DNA of 64,000 bases from Bacteroidales bacterium. Lineage in GTDB: Bacteria > Bacteroidota > Bacteroidia > Bacteroidales > UBA4417. Location: positions 1 to 64,000 of the forward strand of contig JAURYB010000117.1 in the NCBI GenBank assembly GCA_030654075.1. Direction: 5' to 3'. Under the pieces are notes generated by a model. That model saw only the letters and a program-made list of their open reading frames with translations, did not search any database and was not told the origin of the DNA. The translations under genes and the position numbers were made by a program. This document shows, one piece after another, positions 35,401 through 43,871 of the stretch (position 1 is the first letter of the stretch; each line of letters begins with the position of its first letter).

Positions 35401-35581
35401 CAAGGGTAATGTAAAATATACAAATTTCCAAATCTCGAATTCGTCAGGAGTAGTTGTTTTCAAAGGAAAAGTGTTGGAAAAAGCAATTGTGCGAACTTTA
35501 GGTTTTTCTCCTGGAGTTTATTTCTTAAAACTTGAAAATGGAAAGGACTTTAAGTATAAAAAGTTAATAAAAGTAAAATAA
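32450..35581 (+). CDS. Secreted multidomain endonuclease I with T9SS sorting domain
   Basis: A 1043-residue exported nuclease. Signal peptide 1-20 (ends GIAQ). Residues about 25-285 are an endonuclease I/EndA domain with the active-site region YSREHCMPNSWWG and DLHHLFPADQYVNNKKSN. Then come an Ig-like segment (about 295-395), a fibronectin III-like segment ending in TTYYFKIYPY (about 400-505), a lamin-tail domain starting DLLISEYIEGSGNNKYIEI (about 518-675), a second FnIII-like segment (about 690-850) and a PKD-like segment. The last ~75 residues, from VFPDPFSDELNI to YKKLIKVK, are a type A T9SS sorting domain. It probably degrades extracellular nucleic acid at the cell surface. Confidence 0.92.
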   Translation: MKKRLLVLTLGIFLVYSGIAQIPAGYYDQATGKSGEVLRAALRDITTTGHIKIPYTSTSFDIWNAYAVTDVRPAPNNTIIWDMYSDIPNGSPAYTFTIYTNQCGTASAEGDCYSREHCMPNSWWGGLDNTANPQYSDLHHLFPADQYVNNKKSNYVVAQTSTPTWTSTNGSKLGPCTYPGYTGTVFEPINDYKGDFARAYLYLATRYMNYLSTWVTTYPSYESKYIINETGGNYKQWYIDLLISWNNSDPVSQKEIDRNNNIYYYTPQHNRNPFIDHPEYVCLVWSCVSSPVITNIVSTPAAPNSTSNVSVSATITDDVSLSSVTLQWCTDGFSFANSIAMYENGATNYVTTSLIPTQVAGATVTYRILASDSNGSTTTSFTSSYTIIKDEPTSYPVSFSCGTSTSSTIALSWIDATTPVTPDGYLVKASSVSLAAITDPADGVSEANGPLVKNVAQGAQTINLTGLAPSTTYYFKIYPYTNSASNIDYKTLPAAPNTSCVTLEGEANSSCAADLLISEYIEGSGNNKYIEISNNTGVSVDLSDYKLQLYANGATTPTNNIALAGTLADQTTIVYKNASATLYSVATSNAAVNFNGNDAIVLFKTSTNTFVDIFGRIGENPGTAWTSDSYSTFDKVLVRNSSVTSGITVNPASGFPTLTTEWTQYSIDDISHLGSHIMTCLTCISPDVQSGDIIFSAVSQTAMTINWINGDGEKRILVMRQGTPVTETPITGNTYTPDTVFGLGNELGADEYVVYNNSGSSVTVSNLVADQTYYVSIFEYNCLPGSEIYLTPAVSSSQIAFDPLPANAGTITGPTIVCQGQNALIYTVPPIDYATSYIWTLPGGAIGSSITNKIDVNFTVSAVSGDISVKGTNAFGNGIASTIAVIVNTIPASPTITANGIILHSDAAQGNQWYKQAGIITEATNQDYTVTADGNYYVIVTDEGCSSDTSNTIDVVAVGIEISHPYPTINVFPDPFSDELNIEFKGNVKYTNFQISNSSGVVVFKGKVLEKAIVRTLGFSPGVYFLKLENGKDFKYKKLIKVK

Positions 35582-35584
35582 AAA

Positions 35585-35618
35585 AAAGAGGCTGCTTTTC
35601 GAAACAGCCTCTTTTTTT
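35585..35618. terminator. Bidirectional terminator between endonuclease and metK
   Basis: GAGGCTG at 35588-35594 pairs with CAGCCTC at 35605-35611. Poly-A precedes the stem and eight or more T residues follow it, so it can stop transcription from both converging genes. Confidence 0.9.
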
Positions 35619-35636
35619 TAAAAACCAGTAGGTAAA

Positions 35637-36977
35637 TTATAAACCGAACTCTTTTTGAATTTTATCTACACTATCCACTTTTTCCCAGCCAAAAAACTCA
35701 ACTTCCTTAAAGTATTTATCTTTCCCATTGATTTTTTCGGTGCGGGTGCTCCCGTTTTTGTAATACACTTCAACCTCAGCTTTGTAGTGATCACGGCCAA
35801 AGTGCCCATATGAAGCGGTGCGTTCAAAAATCGGGTTCTTTAATCCGAAGCGTTGAACAATGGCATACGGGCGCATATCAAAAATCTTGTGCACTTTTTC
35901 AGCAATCTGTCCGTCAGTAAGCTTTTTACCTTCAGCATCTTTTACTCTAGCCGTTTTGTAAGTATTTACATAAATACCAACGGGTTCAGCAACACCGATT
36001 GCGTATGCAACCTGCACCAGGACTTCGTCAGCAACACCAGCAGCAACAAGGTTCTTGGCAATATGACGTGCAGCATAGGCAGCTGAACGGTCCACCTTCG
36101 AGGAATCTTTTCCTGAAAAAGCACCTCCACCATGTGCACCTTTACCGCCGTAGGTATCAACAATAATTTTACGACCTGTTAAGCCAGTATCACCATGAGG
36201 TCCGCCAATTACGAACTTACCGGTTGGATTAACAAAGTATTTAACATCATCGCCAAAAAGTTTACGGACACGTGCAGGCAAAGTTCTTTTTACCCTTGGC
36301 AGTAAAACGTTTTTCACATCTTCGGCAATCTGATCCTGCATGGCCTTTTCGGCAGCTTTTATGGCAGCAGACGATGAATCAGCCGGCAGCACGAATTCAT
36401 CATGCTGTGTCGAAACAACAATGGTATCAATACGTACAGGCCTGTTACGCTCGTCATATTCGATGGTAACCTGCGATTTGCTGTCAGGACGCAGGTATTT
36501 CATTTTTTTTCCTTCGCGACGGATAGCAGCCATCTCCTGCAGGAGAATATGCGACAATTCAATCGGCATTGGCATTAATGTATCCATTTCGTTGTTGGCA
36601 TAACCAAACATCATTCCCTGGTCACCGGCACCCTGATCTTCGGGATTGCCGCCATGATCAACTCCCATGTAAATATCTTCGGATTGCTCATGAATGGTCG
36701 AAATTACACCACATGAGTTATTATCAAAACGGTATTCAGCTTTTGTATAACCGATACGTTCGATGGTACCACGAACAATTTTCTGAATATCAACATATCC
36801 GGTTGTACGAACTTCGCCGCTACAAACTGCAAGGCCTGTAGTTACAAGTGTTTCACAAGCTACTTTACTTTCCGGATCAAAGCGTAAAAACTCATCCAGC
36901 AATGCATCCGAAATCTGATCCGCTACTTTGTCAGGGTGCCCTTCCGACACACTTTCTGATGTAAATAAATATCCCAT
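35637..36977 (-). CDS. metK: S-adenosylmethionine synthetase
   Basis: MetK makes SAM from methionine and ATP. The 446-residue protein has the standard signatures: [19 protein letters not shown] near the N terminus, the ATP motif [12 protein letters not shown] near 118-129, and the [19 protein letters not shown] loop near 280-300. It is somewhat longer than the ~385 residues of E. coli because of insertions seen in this phylum. A 5' leader of about 125 bases follows a TACCTTTG promoter and contains an H-type pseudoknot like that of SAM-II riboswitches, so feedback by SAM is likely. Confidence 0.97.
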   Translation of the reverse strand: MGYLFTSESVSEGHPDKVADQISDALLDEFLRFDPESKVACETLVTTGLAVCSGEVRTTGYVDIQKIVRGTIERIGYTKAEYRFDNNSCGVISTIHEQSEDIYMGVDHGGNPEDQGAGDQGMMFGYANNEMDTLMPMPIELSHILLQEMAAIRREGKKMKYLRPDSKSQVTIEYDERNRPVRIDTIVVSTQHDEFVLPADSSSAAIKAAEKAMQDQIAEDVKNVLLPRVKRTLPARVRKLFGDDVKYFVNPTGKFVIGGPHGDTGLTGRKIIVDTYGGKGAHGGGAFSGKDSSKVDRSAAYAARHIAKNLVAAGVADEVLVQVAYAIGVAEPVGIYVNTYKTARVKDAEGKKLTDGQIAEKVHKIFDMRPYAIVQRFGLKNPIFERTASYGHFGRDHYKAEVEVYYKNGSTRTEKINGKDKYFKEVEFFGWEKVDSVDKIQKEFGL

Positions 36978-37034
36978 CTCTATCTTATTTAAGAGGTTTA
37001 AAATTTATAAAAAGATTGAGGAAGTATTAAATAC

Positions 37035-37094
37035 GCTTGCGGAAGTGTATTTTAGCATTTTTTCCTGTGGTTGCAAGCAATCAAATTTTTCCAC
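37035..37094 (-). ncRNA. Candidate SAM-II-like riboswitch (metK leader)
   Basis: On the minus strand GUGG (37094-37091) pairs with CCAC (37070-37067). The loop between them carries GCUUGC (37078-37073), which pairs perfectly with GCAAGC (37040-37035), giving an H-type pseudoknot. The joining strand contains AAAAAAUGCUAAAA, resembling the conserved A-rich GCUAAAA of SAM-II/SAM-V aptamers. It precedes metK, a SAM-producing gene. The first stem is only four pairs, shorter than usual. No covariance test was possible. Confidence 0.6.
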
Positions 37095-37106
37095 TCAATA
37101 TGACGG

Positions 37107-37114
37107 CAAAGGTA
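37107..37114 (-). promoter_or_regulatory. -7 element (TACCTTTG) for metK
   Basis: The minus strand reads TACCTTTG, an exact TAnnTTTG match, 130 bases before the ATG. It places the start of transcription just ahead of the pseudoknot. Confidence 0.6.
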
Positions 37115-37265
37115 TATGATTTTATAATAACTTTCTAAAAATGACAGTAATTCTTATTTGTCATTGTTGCTGAAATCAGGCTGAAAATTATGCTAACTAC
37201 ACCTAAAAAATGAAACAAAATCTTCACTTCATTCAGTAACTTCGCAACGCAAAAAATTTCATCTT

Positions 37266-39545
37266 ATGAGCAAATCTGGCATAGCGACATTCTTAATTCT
37301 AACAACTTTTTTCTGCAAGGCACAATCACCGGCGTGGTATGTAAATCCTTTTATCGGCACCAACGAAATGGGCCACACCTATCCGGGAGCTACCGTTCCA
37401 TTCGGAATGGTTCAGTTGAGTCCCGAAACGGATACTATTCAATATTCGATCGGCCAGGGTTATATTAAGGATGTGTATCGCTACTGTGCGGGTTACCAGT
37501 ATTCAGATAAAACTATTGTAGGATTCAGTCATACCCATTTTTCAGGAACCGGTCACAGCGACCTGGGAGATTTCCTTGTAATGCCGACAACCGGTAATGT
37601 TCAGTTAAATCCCGGCACTGCTAATAATCCTGAATCAGGATATCGCAGCCGGTTTTCCCATGAAACTGAAAAAGCTTCAGCAGGATATTATTCGGTTATG
37701 CTTAGTGATTATAATATCAAAGCTGAACTCACAACCTCCGCTCGGGTTGGGTTTCACCGGTACACTTTCCCGGAAACTTCAGAGGCAAATATTATCCTCG
37801 ATATGGTTTCGGGCATTTATAATTACGACGGAAAAGTTGTGTGGAGTTCAGTCAGGGTGGAAAATGATACGCTGATTACAGGATACCGGCAAACGCAGGG
37901 CTGGGCCCGCGACCGGACTATGTATTTTGCCATGGTTTTTTCGAAACCAATACGGAACTATGGTTGCCGCGATGAGGGAAAAGTTGTGTACAACGACTTT
38001 TACAGGAAATTCAATACGGCAAAGGATTTCCCTGAAATGTCGGGCCGAAAGCTAAAGACCTATTTCAGTTTCGATACAAAAGCAGGGGAACAAATCCTTA
38101 TAAAATTTGCTCTTTCAGCAGTAAGTACCGAAGGAGCTGTCAAAAATCTTAAAGCCGAAATCCCCCACTGGAATTTCGACCTGGTTCACCAGCAGGCAGA
38201 AGATTCCTGGAATAAAGAATTAAGCCGCATCACTATTGAAGCATCAGAAGAAAAGAAAATAATCTTTTACACAGCCCTGTACCATTCTTTCCTCTCTCCT
38301 ACCCTTCTTATGGATGTGGATGGGCAGTATCGCGGCCTTGATCACAACAATCACCTGGCTGAAGGATTTACAAATTATACAACATTTTCGTTGTGGGATA
38401 CTTACCGTGCACTTCATCCACTGTTTACACTGGTTCAACAGAATCGCACATCAGATATGATAAACTCCATGCTGGCACATCAGCAGCAAAGCGTTCATCA
38501 TATTTTACCGGTCTGGAGCCATTACTCCAACGAAAACTGGTGTATGATCGGCTACCATGCAGCTTCTGTAATTACTGATGCATACATGAAGGGAATAACT
38601 GGTTTCAATGCTCAGAAAGCTCTGGATGCCTGTATTTCAAGTGCTACTTATGCACCAAACGATGGTATCGGTGATTATATGAAATACGGCTACGTTCCTG
38701 CCGATAAATCCTCCAATTCAGCATCTAAAACTCTTGAATATGCGTATGATGATTATTGTATCAGCAAAATGGCAGGAAAAATGGGGAAACAAGAAATTGC
38801 TTCAACATACGCCAAAAGATCTGAAGCATACAACTTTGTATGGGATAACAACACAGGATTTATGCGTGCAAAGAAAAGTGATGGAACATTTCAGTCACCT
38901 TTCGATCCGTTAAGCACCGAAAGGCAGGGATTTATTGAAGGCAATGCCTGGAATTACTCATTCTATATTCCTCAAAACCCTGCCCGGCTGATTGAACTGT
39001 ACGGTGGCAATAAAAAGTTCATGTTGCACCTAGATTCGTTGTTTGACATAAAGCTGGATGAGAAATACTTTGCTGAATCAGAAGATATCAGCGCTGTCGG
39101 GATGATTGGCAATTATGTTCACGGAAACGAGCCCAGTCATCATGTTCCCTATTTATATGTATTTGCCGGAGCACCATGGAAAACCCAGGAACGTATTCAC
39201 CAGATCGTAAATACCATGTATCATAATACGACCGAAGGCCTTTGCGGCAACGATGACTGCGGGCAAATGTCGGCCTGGTATATTTTCAGTTCACTGGGAT
39301 TTTACCCGGTTTGCCCGGGAAGCAATGAATATGTAATTGGTGCTCCATCCGTTGATAAAGCTACCCTGAATCTGGAAAACGGCAAACAATTTTCCATCAC
39401 AGCCCCAAATCTGAACGATAAAAACATATATGTTCAGCAAATCATACTTAATGGAATTCAGAAAAAAGATTTCATTATTCTGCATGATGACATTATGAAA
39501 GGTGGAACGCTGGAGTTTGTGATGGGGTCGAAACCGAAAAAATGA
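37266..39545 (+). CDS. GH92 family glycoside hydrolase (alpha-mannosidase type)
   Basis: A 759-residue exported hydrolase of family GH92, whose members are calcium-dependent exo-alpha-mannosidases acting on N-glycan or yeast mannan. Residues 1-19 are a signal peptide ending in CKAQ. The N-terminal sandwich begins with YVNPFIGTNEMGHTYPGATVPFGM, and the (alpha/alpha)6 barrel includes FSLWDTYRALHPLFTL. The catalytic region has GNDDCGQMSAWYIFSSLGFYPV. The linkage specificity cannot be read from sequence. No SusC/SusD pair lies nearby, so it is not in a classic polysaccharide utilisation locus. Confidence 0.95.
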   Translation: MSKSGIATFLILTTFFCKAQSPAWYVNPFIGTNEMGHTYPGATVPFGMVQLSPETDTIQYSIGQGYIKDVYRYCAGYQYSDKTIVGFSHTHFSGTGHSDLGDFLVMPTTGNVQLNPGTANNPESGYRSRFSHETEKASAGYYSVMLSDYNIKAELTTSARVGFHRYTFPETSEANIILDMVSGIYNYDGKVVWSSVRVENDTLITGYRQTQGWARDRTMYFAMVFSKPIRNYGCRDEGKVVYNDFYRKFNTAKDFPEMSGRKLKTYFSFDTKAGEQILIKFALSAVSTEGAVKNLKAEIPHWNFDLVHQQAEDSWNKELSRITIEASEEKKIIFYTALYHSFLSPTLLMDVDGQYRGLDHNNHLAEGFTNYTTFSLWDTYRALHPLFTLVQQNRTSDMINSMLAHQQQSVHHILPVWSHYSNENWCMIGYHAASVITDAYMKGITGFNAQKALDACISSATYAPNDGIGDYMKYGYVPADKSSNSASKTLEYAYDDYCISKMAGKMGKQEIASTYAKRSEAYNFVWDNNTGFMRAKKSDGTFQSPFDPLSTERQGFIEGNAWNYSFYIPQNPARLIELYGGNKKFMLHLDSLFDIKLDEKYFAESEDISAVGMIGNYVHGNEPSHHVPYLYVFAGAPWKTQERIHQIVNTMYHNTTEGLCGNDDCGQMSAWYIFSSLGFYPVCPGSNEYVIGAPSVDKATLNLENGKQFSITAPNLNDKNIYVQQIILNGIQKKDFIILHDDIMKGGTLEFVMGSKPKK

Positions 39546-39692
39546 AGTCGGAAGTCGGAAGTCGGGAGCCGGAAGTCGGAAGTCGGGAGTCGGAAGTCGG
39601 GAGTCGGGAGCCGGAAGTCGGAAGTCGGAAGACGGGAGTCGGGAGTCGGGAGTCGGAAGACGGAAGTCGGAAGTCGGCAGATGAAAATCGAA
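39541..39692. repeat. GAAGTCGG/GAGTCGG tandem array
   Basis: A 7-8-base unit (GAAGTCGG, GGAGTCGG, GAGCCGG) repeats about 20 times, starting at the stop codon of the GH92 gene. Open frames in it on both strands are repeat artefacts. The same unit occurs in inverted form at 29797-29952. Confidence 0.9.
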
Positions 39693-39745
39693 AGACGGCA
39701 GACAGAGGGAAGATGATCACAGACGTTCCCTTTCTTTAACTTGTC

Positions 39746-39805
39746 ACACTGAGTGAAGTCGAAGTGCCTCACTCTTCACTCTTCACTCTTCACTCCCTAC
39801 TCCCA
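39746..39805. repeat. CACTGAGTGAAGTCGAAGTG core plus CTTCACTC array
   Basis: The core at 39746-39765 has CACTxxx ends that are inverted copies. It is followed by four CTTCACTC units and ACTCCCTACTCC. The same core type occurs at 25690-25709 and in decayed form at 43730-43830. Confidence 0.8.
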
Positions 39806-39855
39806 ACCAATCAAATTATTTTCCCTCCCCCACCTCCCACATATCGAAAAAATTG

Positions 39856-39863
39856 TATTTTTG
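39856..39863 (+). promoter_or_regulatory. -7 element (TATTTTTG) for the nitroreductase
   Basis: An exact TAnnTTTG match 17 bases before the ATG. Confidence 0.6.
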
Positions 39864-39879
39864 ATAAAAACAGAAAGCC

Positions 39880-40395
39880 ATGGATTTTAATGAAGTTTTA
39901 TTGAAACGCGAAAGTGTCCGCAACTACGATCCCGAAAAACCGGTTGATATTGATACCCTGAAAAGAATACTGGAAGCCGGCAGGATTGCTCCTTCGGCAT
40001 CTAATTACCAACCCTGGGAATTCTGGCTTATTTCATCCAAAGAAATGCTTGAAAAAGTTAAACCTTGTTATTCCAGGTCATGGATAAACGATGCGCCTCA
40101 CATCCTGGTTGTAACCGGAGATCTGGATCATGCCTGGGAACGTTCGGATGGCTATAATTCGCTGCAAACCGACCTGGCGATTGCCATGCACCAGATGGTT
40201 CTGGCTGCCACCAACGAAGGAGTCGGCTCCTGCTGGGTTACCAATTTCGATCCGGATATTTTACGAAAAGCTCTTGGCATTAAGGAATCTGTCAAAGTAT
40301 TCGGAATTACACCACTTGGTTATCCCCGCGAAAGCTATACCAAAAGGACTGTAATTATGCGCAAACCGCTGGAAGATGTAGTGATTTATTGCTGA
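39880..40395 (+). CDS. Nitroreductase family protein
   Basis: A 171-residue FMN-dependent flavoprotein of the nitroreductase fold that uses NAD(P)H to reduce nitro or related compounds. The N-terminal LLKRESVRNYDPEKPVD contains the FMN-phosphate-binding Arg and the RxxR/S pattern, followed by ILEAGRIAPSASNYQPWEFW. Near the C terminus GVGSCWVTNFD and the GITPLGYP motif complete the FMN site. It is a short, single-domain member; the physiological substrate is unknown. Confidence 0.92.
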   Translation: MDFNEVLLKRESVRNYDPEKPVDIDTLKRILEAGRIAPSASNYQPWEFWLISSKEMLEKVKPCYSRSWINDAPHILVVTGDLDHAWERSDGYNSLQTDLAIAMHQMVLAATNEGVGSCWVTNFDPDILRKALGIKESVKVFGITPLGYPRESYTKRTVIMRKPLEDVVIYC

Positions 40396-40492
40396 TCATA
40401 CCTGAAGAGGCATTCCAATTCTTTAGAGTGCGGCCAAACTGAACTGTACAATATTTATAGTAAAAACAACATTCGCTTTAATCAGCAACCTG

Positions 40493-41887
40493 ATGAAATT
40501 AACTCCGCGCGCTTTCCTTTCACTCTTATTTTCAGTACTTACTATTTCTCTGATTCTTAATCTCGGGCAGGCATACGCATTCTGGAGCCTAAATGAAACA
40601 GCTCTGTTAGTAAGCCGTTGGGCTACCATGGTAATGCTGGTGGTTTATGCTATCCGAAAAAAATCCCTGACCACATGGATTCTGATTAGTATGGTGCTTG
40701 GAGCAGAATTCGGTCACGATGTGCCTTCCATAGCCATTCACCTTAACCTGTTCAGCAAGATATTCCTGAATATGGTGAAAACTATTATTGCTCCATTGCT
40801 TTTTGCAACGCTGGTAGTTGGAATTGCCGGGCATTCAAACCTTAAGCAGGTGGGTCGAATGGGATGGAAATCAATTGTTTATTTTGAAATAGTATCAACC
40901 ATAGCCTTATTTATCGGTTTGTTGGCCATTAATGTAAGTAAAGCAGGAGTTGGCGTAATTATACCAGCCGAAATCAGCCAGACCGGAATTCCAACAGTAA
41001 AAGCACAGACCTGGGAAGAAATTATCCTTCATATTTTCCCTGAGAATATTGCGAAAGCAATATACGAAGGTCAGGTTTTACAGATTGTAGTATTCAGTAT
41101 TGTTTTCGGCATCGCAGTCGCTATGTTAAAAGATCCGCACCGGAACAGGATGGTTCATTTTGCCGAAAGCCTTTCCGAAACCATGTTTAAATTCACTAAC
41201 CTGGTAATGTTCCTGGCTCCGGTTGCGGTATTCGCCGCCATTGCATATTCTGTCGGGCATATGGGGCTTAGCATTCTGGGGAACCTGATTCAGCTTTTAG
41301 CTACTCTTTATGTTGCTTTAATTTTACTTCTGGTATTGGTTTTTTTGCCGGTTGCCTTGATTATGAGGATTCCGATCCGGAATTTTATCCGTGCTGTTTC
41401 GGAACCGGCGACCATTGCTTTTGCTACTACCAGCTCTGAATCAGCGCTACCGATAGCCATGGAAGCGATGGAGAAGTTTGGTGTTCCCCGGAAGATCGTC
41501 GCATTTGTAATGCCTACCGGCTATAGTTTTAACCTCGACGGAACCACTTTATACCTTTCACTTGCCACTATTTTTGTTGCACAGGTAGCTGGTATTCATC
41601 TGTCGTTCGACAAACAATTACTGATCGTTTTCACCCTTATGCTGACAAGTAAAGGCGTTGCCGGAGTTCCAAGGGCATCGCTGGTAATATTGCTGGGAAC
41701 TGCAGCCAGTTTCGGACTTCCAACCTGGCCGATTTTTATCATTCTGGGTATTGACGAACTAATGGACATGGCAAGAACTGCCGTAAATGTAATTGGCAAT
41801 TGCCTGGCGACTGCTGTAGTTGCACGCTGGGAAGGAGAATTCGATGAAAATAAGGCTAAGAATTTTAGTACGAAGATGATAGAATAG
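40493..41887 (+). CDS. Dicarboxylate/amino acid:cation symporter (DAACS)
   Basis: A 464-residue inner-membrane carrier of the glutamate transporter family (GltP/DctA type), coupling uptake of acidic amino acids or C4-dicarboxylates to Na+ or H+. It has about eight membrane helices with the two re-entrant loops. Hairpin HP1 carries TTSSESALPIAM, the conserved serine-rich tip. TM7 has MPTGYSFNLDGTTLYL (a variant of the NMDGT motif), HP2 SKGVAGVPRASLVIL, and TM8 DELMDMARTAVNVIGNCLAT with the substrate-contacting Asp and Asn. The N-terminal helix MKLTPRAFLSLLFSV is extended compared with GltP. Confidence 0.94.
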   Translation: MKLTPRAFLSLLFSVLTISLILNLGQAYAFWSLNETALLVSRWATMVMLVVYAIRKKSLTTWILISMVLGAEFGHDVPSIAIHLNLFSKIFLNMVKTIIAPLLFATLVVGIAGHSNLKQVGRMGWKSIVYFEIVSTIALFIGLLAINVSKAGVGVIIPAEISQTGIPTVKAQTWEEIILHIFPENIAKAIYEGQVLQIVVFSIVFGIAVAMLKDPHRNRMVHFAESLSETMFKFTNLVMFLAPVAVFAAIAYSVGHMGLSILGNLIQLLATLYVALILLLVLVFLPVALIMRIPIRNFIRAVSEPATIAFATTSSESALPIAMEAMEKFGVPRKIVAFVMPTGYSFNLDGTTLYLSLATIFVAQVAGIHLSFDKQLLIVFTLMLTSKGVAGVPRASLVILLGTAASFGLPTWPIFIILGIDELMDMARTAVNVIGNCLATAVVARWEGEFDENKAKNFSTKMIE

Positions 41888-41920
41888 AATATTAGTTTGT
41901 TAATATCCTTCGGGTATCAA

Positions 41921-42775
41921 TCACATTATTTTATTAAAAGGTTTCACCATGCTTTCCATCCGGAAATATACGTTTTTCAAATCGTTCTCCTTTTCAAATA
42001 CAATGAATGTATGATGATTAAGTAAGGTTCGGGGAGCTATATTTATTTTCAGCTGCTCTTTATAAACATCCTTTTTGGATTGCATAGATATTTCTTTATG
42101 CTTGCGCAGATTCCTGAAATACCTTACATATGAACTGATAAAAATAAACGGATAGAAAAAAGGAAAAAGGAATAAAGAGCTTTTACTTATCCTTATATAT
42201 CGTATTTCCTTTATCCTGAAACCAGCTAATTTAGCCAGAATCCGTAATTTCTGAACTCCAAGCAAAAATATATGCCCGTGATATAACTCCTCCGTAATTG
42301 CTTTGTCTGACATCCAGATATCATCAATTTCATTTGGCGGCATCTGTTTGAATGTTTCGCTTTCAAACAGCAGATAGCTTAATTTTGCAGAAAGATTTGA
42401 ATATGATGGTGTAGTAATCAGCAATTTACCTTCAATTTTCAAAATGCGGCTAAACTCTTTAAAAGCTTTTAACTGATCACTAAAATGTTCAATTCCTTCC
42501 TGGCAAACAACCCAGTCAGCATAATTATCTGCTACCGGGATTTTTCCCATAATATCTGCACGCTTGCATTCAATATTTTTCAACATGAAATATTCAGGGA
42601 ATAAATCAAAAGGCTCCACTTTTGCGTCCAATTCCAATAGAATCTCGGTTGTAACCCCATTCCCGGCTGGAATATCTATCACAATTTTATCTTTCATTTC
42701 CGGTTTTATACTCCAGAAAAAGCGTTTTACCGGATATTTGGGACTTTTGGGATTATTTACATGGTTATCTATCAT
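41921..42775 (-). CDS. Class I SAM-dependent methyltransferase
   Basis: A 284-residue protein with a Rossmann-like methyltransferase fold. Motif I is VIDIPAGNGVTTEILLEL near residues 33-50. An acidic residue in VEPFDLF follows, and motif IV-like DWVVCQEGIEHFSDQLKAFKEFSRIL spans about 87-113, the last part being typical of the Methyltransf_11 group. After it comes LLITTPSY. The C-terminal third has a hydrophobic patch near 195-215 (SSLFLFPFFYPFIFIS), which might associate with membrane. The substrate is unknown. It is convergent with the DAACS gene. Confidence 0.85.
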   Translation of the reverse strand: MIDNHVNNPKSPKYPVKRFFWSIKPEMKDKIVIDIPAGNGVTTEILLELDAKVEPFDLFPEYFMLKNIECKRADIMGKIPVADNYADWVVCQEGIEHFSDQLKAFKEFSRILKIEGKLLITTPSYSNLSAKLSYLLFESETFKQMPPNEIDDIWMSDKAITEELYHGHIFLLGVQKLRILAKLAGFRIKEIRYIRISKSSLFLFPFFYPFIFISSYVRYFRNLRKHKEISMQSKKDVYKEQLKINIAPRTLLNHHTFIVFEKENDLKNVYFRMESMVKPFNKIM

Positions 42776-42964
42776 TTCTCAAAGCTTTTATAAAAGATAA
42801 AAATCAATTGTTTTCACTAATCCTTTTTCAGATTTCGTTATAGAAAACAGAGTTAACCTTGGCGGCAGATGTCGTTATTCCTGTAACGGAAATATCGTTA
42901 ATAAAACTCATATTTTGCTGACAGTAAAGTTATATCTTATCAATTGAATTTGCTAAAAAATAAA

Positions 42965-42984
42965 GAGCAGCCTGTGAGCTGCTC
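42965..42984 (-). terminator. Rho-independent terminator of frr
   Basis: On the minus strand GAGCAGC and GCTGCTC form a 7-bp stem with a 6-base loop, followed by TTTATTTTTT. It is 38 bases after the frr stop. Confidence 0.85.
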
Positions 42985-43022
42985 ATTACCATTTACTATT
43001 TTCGATTTAACTATTACCATAC

Positions 43023-43586
43023 TTAAACAGTCATAATATCTTTCTCTTTATGCTCCATGGTCTTATCCACAAGCGCAATAAATCCGTCAGTTATATGCTG
43101 AATCTCTTTCTCCAGTGTCTTTATATCATCTTCTGAAACACCGTCTTTTTCCAGTTTCTTAGCTTCTTCAACCGCATTACGACGCATACTTCGTATAGTT
43201 ACTTTAGCAGCTTCGCCTTCTGCTCTTGCCTTTTTTACAAGATCGCGGCGGCGTTCTTCAGTCAAAGGTGGCACTTGAATCCGTAATACTTCTCCATTGT
43301 TCTGCGGATTGAAACCAAGGTTGGCATCCTGAATTGCTTTTGCCAAAGGATTAAGCATATTTTTTTCCCAGGGCTGAACTACAATAGTACGGGCATCAGG
43401 AGTATTAATATTTGCGATTTTATCAACTGAAGTTGGATTCCCATAGTAGTCAACTTTAACACCTTCAAGCATTTGAGGCGTGGCTTTACTGGTACGGAAT
43501 TTATGGAATTCCTTTTCGAGATGGGTAACTGCATGTTGCATGCTTTCTTTAATCTCTTCAATGATAAACTTCGCTTCTTCAGTCAT
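43023..43586 (-). CDS. frr: Ribosome recycling factor
   Basis: RRF splits post-termination ribosomes together with EF-G. The 187-residue length is standard. The sequence has the three-helix-bundle pattern with KVDYYGNPTSVDKIANINTPDARTIVVQPWEKN in the beta-rich domain II, then IQVPPLTEERRRDLVKKARAEGE and RSMRRNAVEEAKKLEKDG in the last helices. It lies downstream of pyrH on the same strand, but the two are separated by a 285-bp repeat-rich spacer and frr has its own -7 element at 43606-43613. Confidence 0.97.
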   Translation of the reverse strand: MTEEAKFIIEEIKESMQHAVTHLEKEFHKFRTSKATPQMLEGVKVDYYGNPTSVDKIANINTPDARTIVVQPWEKNMLNPLAKAIQDANLGFNPQNNGEVLRIQVPPLTEERRRDLVKKARAEGEAAKVTIRSMRRNAVEEAKKLEKDGVSEDDIKTLEKEIQHITDGFIALVDKTMEHKEKDIMTV

Positions 43587-43605
43587 GGTTGATTGTTTTG
43601 TGATG

Positions 43606-43613
43606 CAAATTTA
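43606..43613 (-). promoter_or_regulatory. -7 element (TAAATTTG) for frr
   Basis: The minus strand reads TAAATTTG, an exact TAnnTTTG match, 20 bases before the ATG. It implies frr need not depend on the pyrH transcript. Confidence 0.5.
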
Positions 43614-43667
43614 AAAATTGTATGGGAATATTTGTGCTCTTGGTTGAAAAAGTGTAATAATAAAAGA

Positions 43668-43871
43668 GGGATTAGGGTTTGGAGGTTAGGTTTTAGGGAC
43701 GAAAACCACAAATCAGTGAATGGCTGCACTCTTTCGTGCTTCGGGAGTTCGGCTTCGCTCACCCGCCTTCAGCAACCGCATATTCACCCGTAACTTGAAA
43801 CCTGCACTTCGGCTTTGCTCAGTGCTCTTTTTTGCCTTCCCCAACCCCTAAATCCTAAAACCTAATCCCTT
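43668..43871. repeat. Composite repeat: GATTAGGGTTTGGAGG and inverted CCCCTAAATCCTAAAACC
   Basis: A left block at 43668-43699 (GGGATTAGGGTTTGGAGGTTAGG type) is matched inverted by a right block at about 43835-43871. Between them are two decayed copies of the CACTTCGGCTTTGCTCAGTG hairpin core (about 43735-43762 and 43804-43824). The right block runs up to the pyrH stop. Confidence 0.8.

Larger units (their letters stand above)
39546..39879. other. Intergenic spacer of arrays and a nitroreductase promoter
   Basis: No gene is seen. It holds the GAAGTCGG array, a CACTGAGTGAAGTCGAAGTG hairpin motif at 39746-39767, a CTTCACTCTTCACTC array at about 39770-39800 and a -7 element at 39856-39863. Confidence 0.8.

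Noticed and set aside
39458-39772. Several overlapping repetitive ORFs on both strands
   Set aside because: They are products of the GAAGTCGG array and mutually incompatible; none has a recognised domain.
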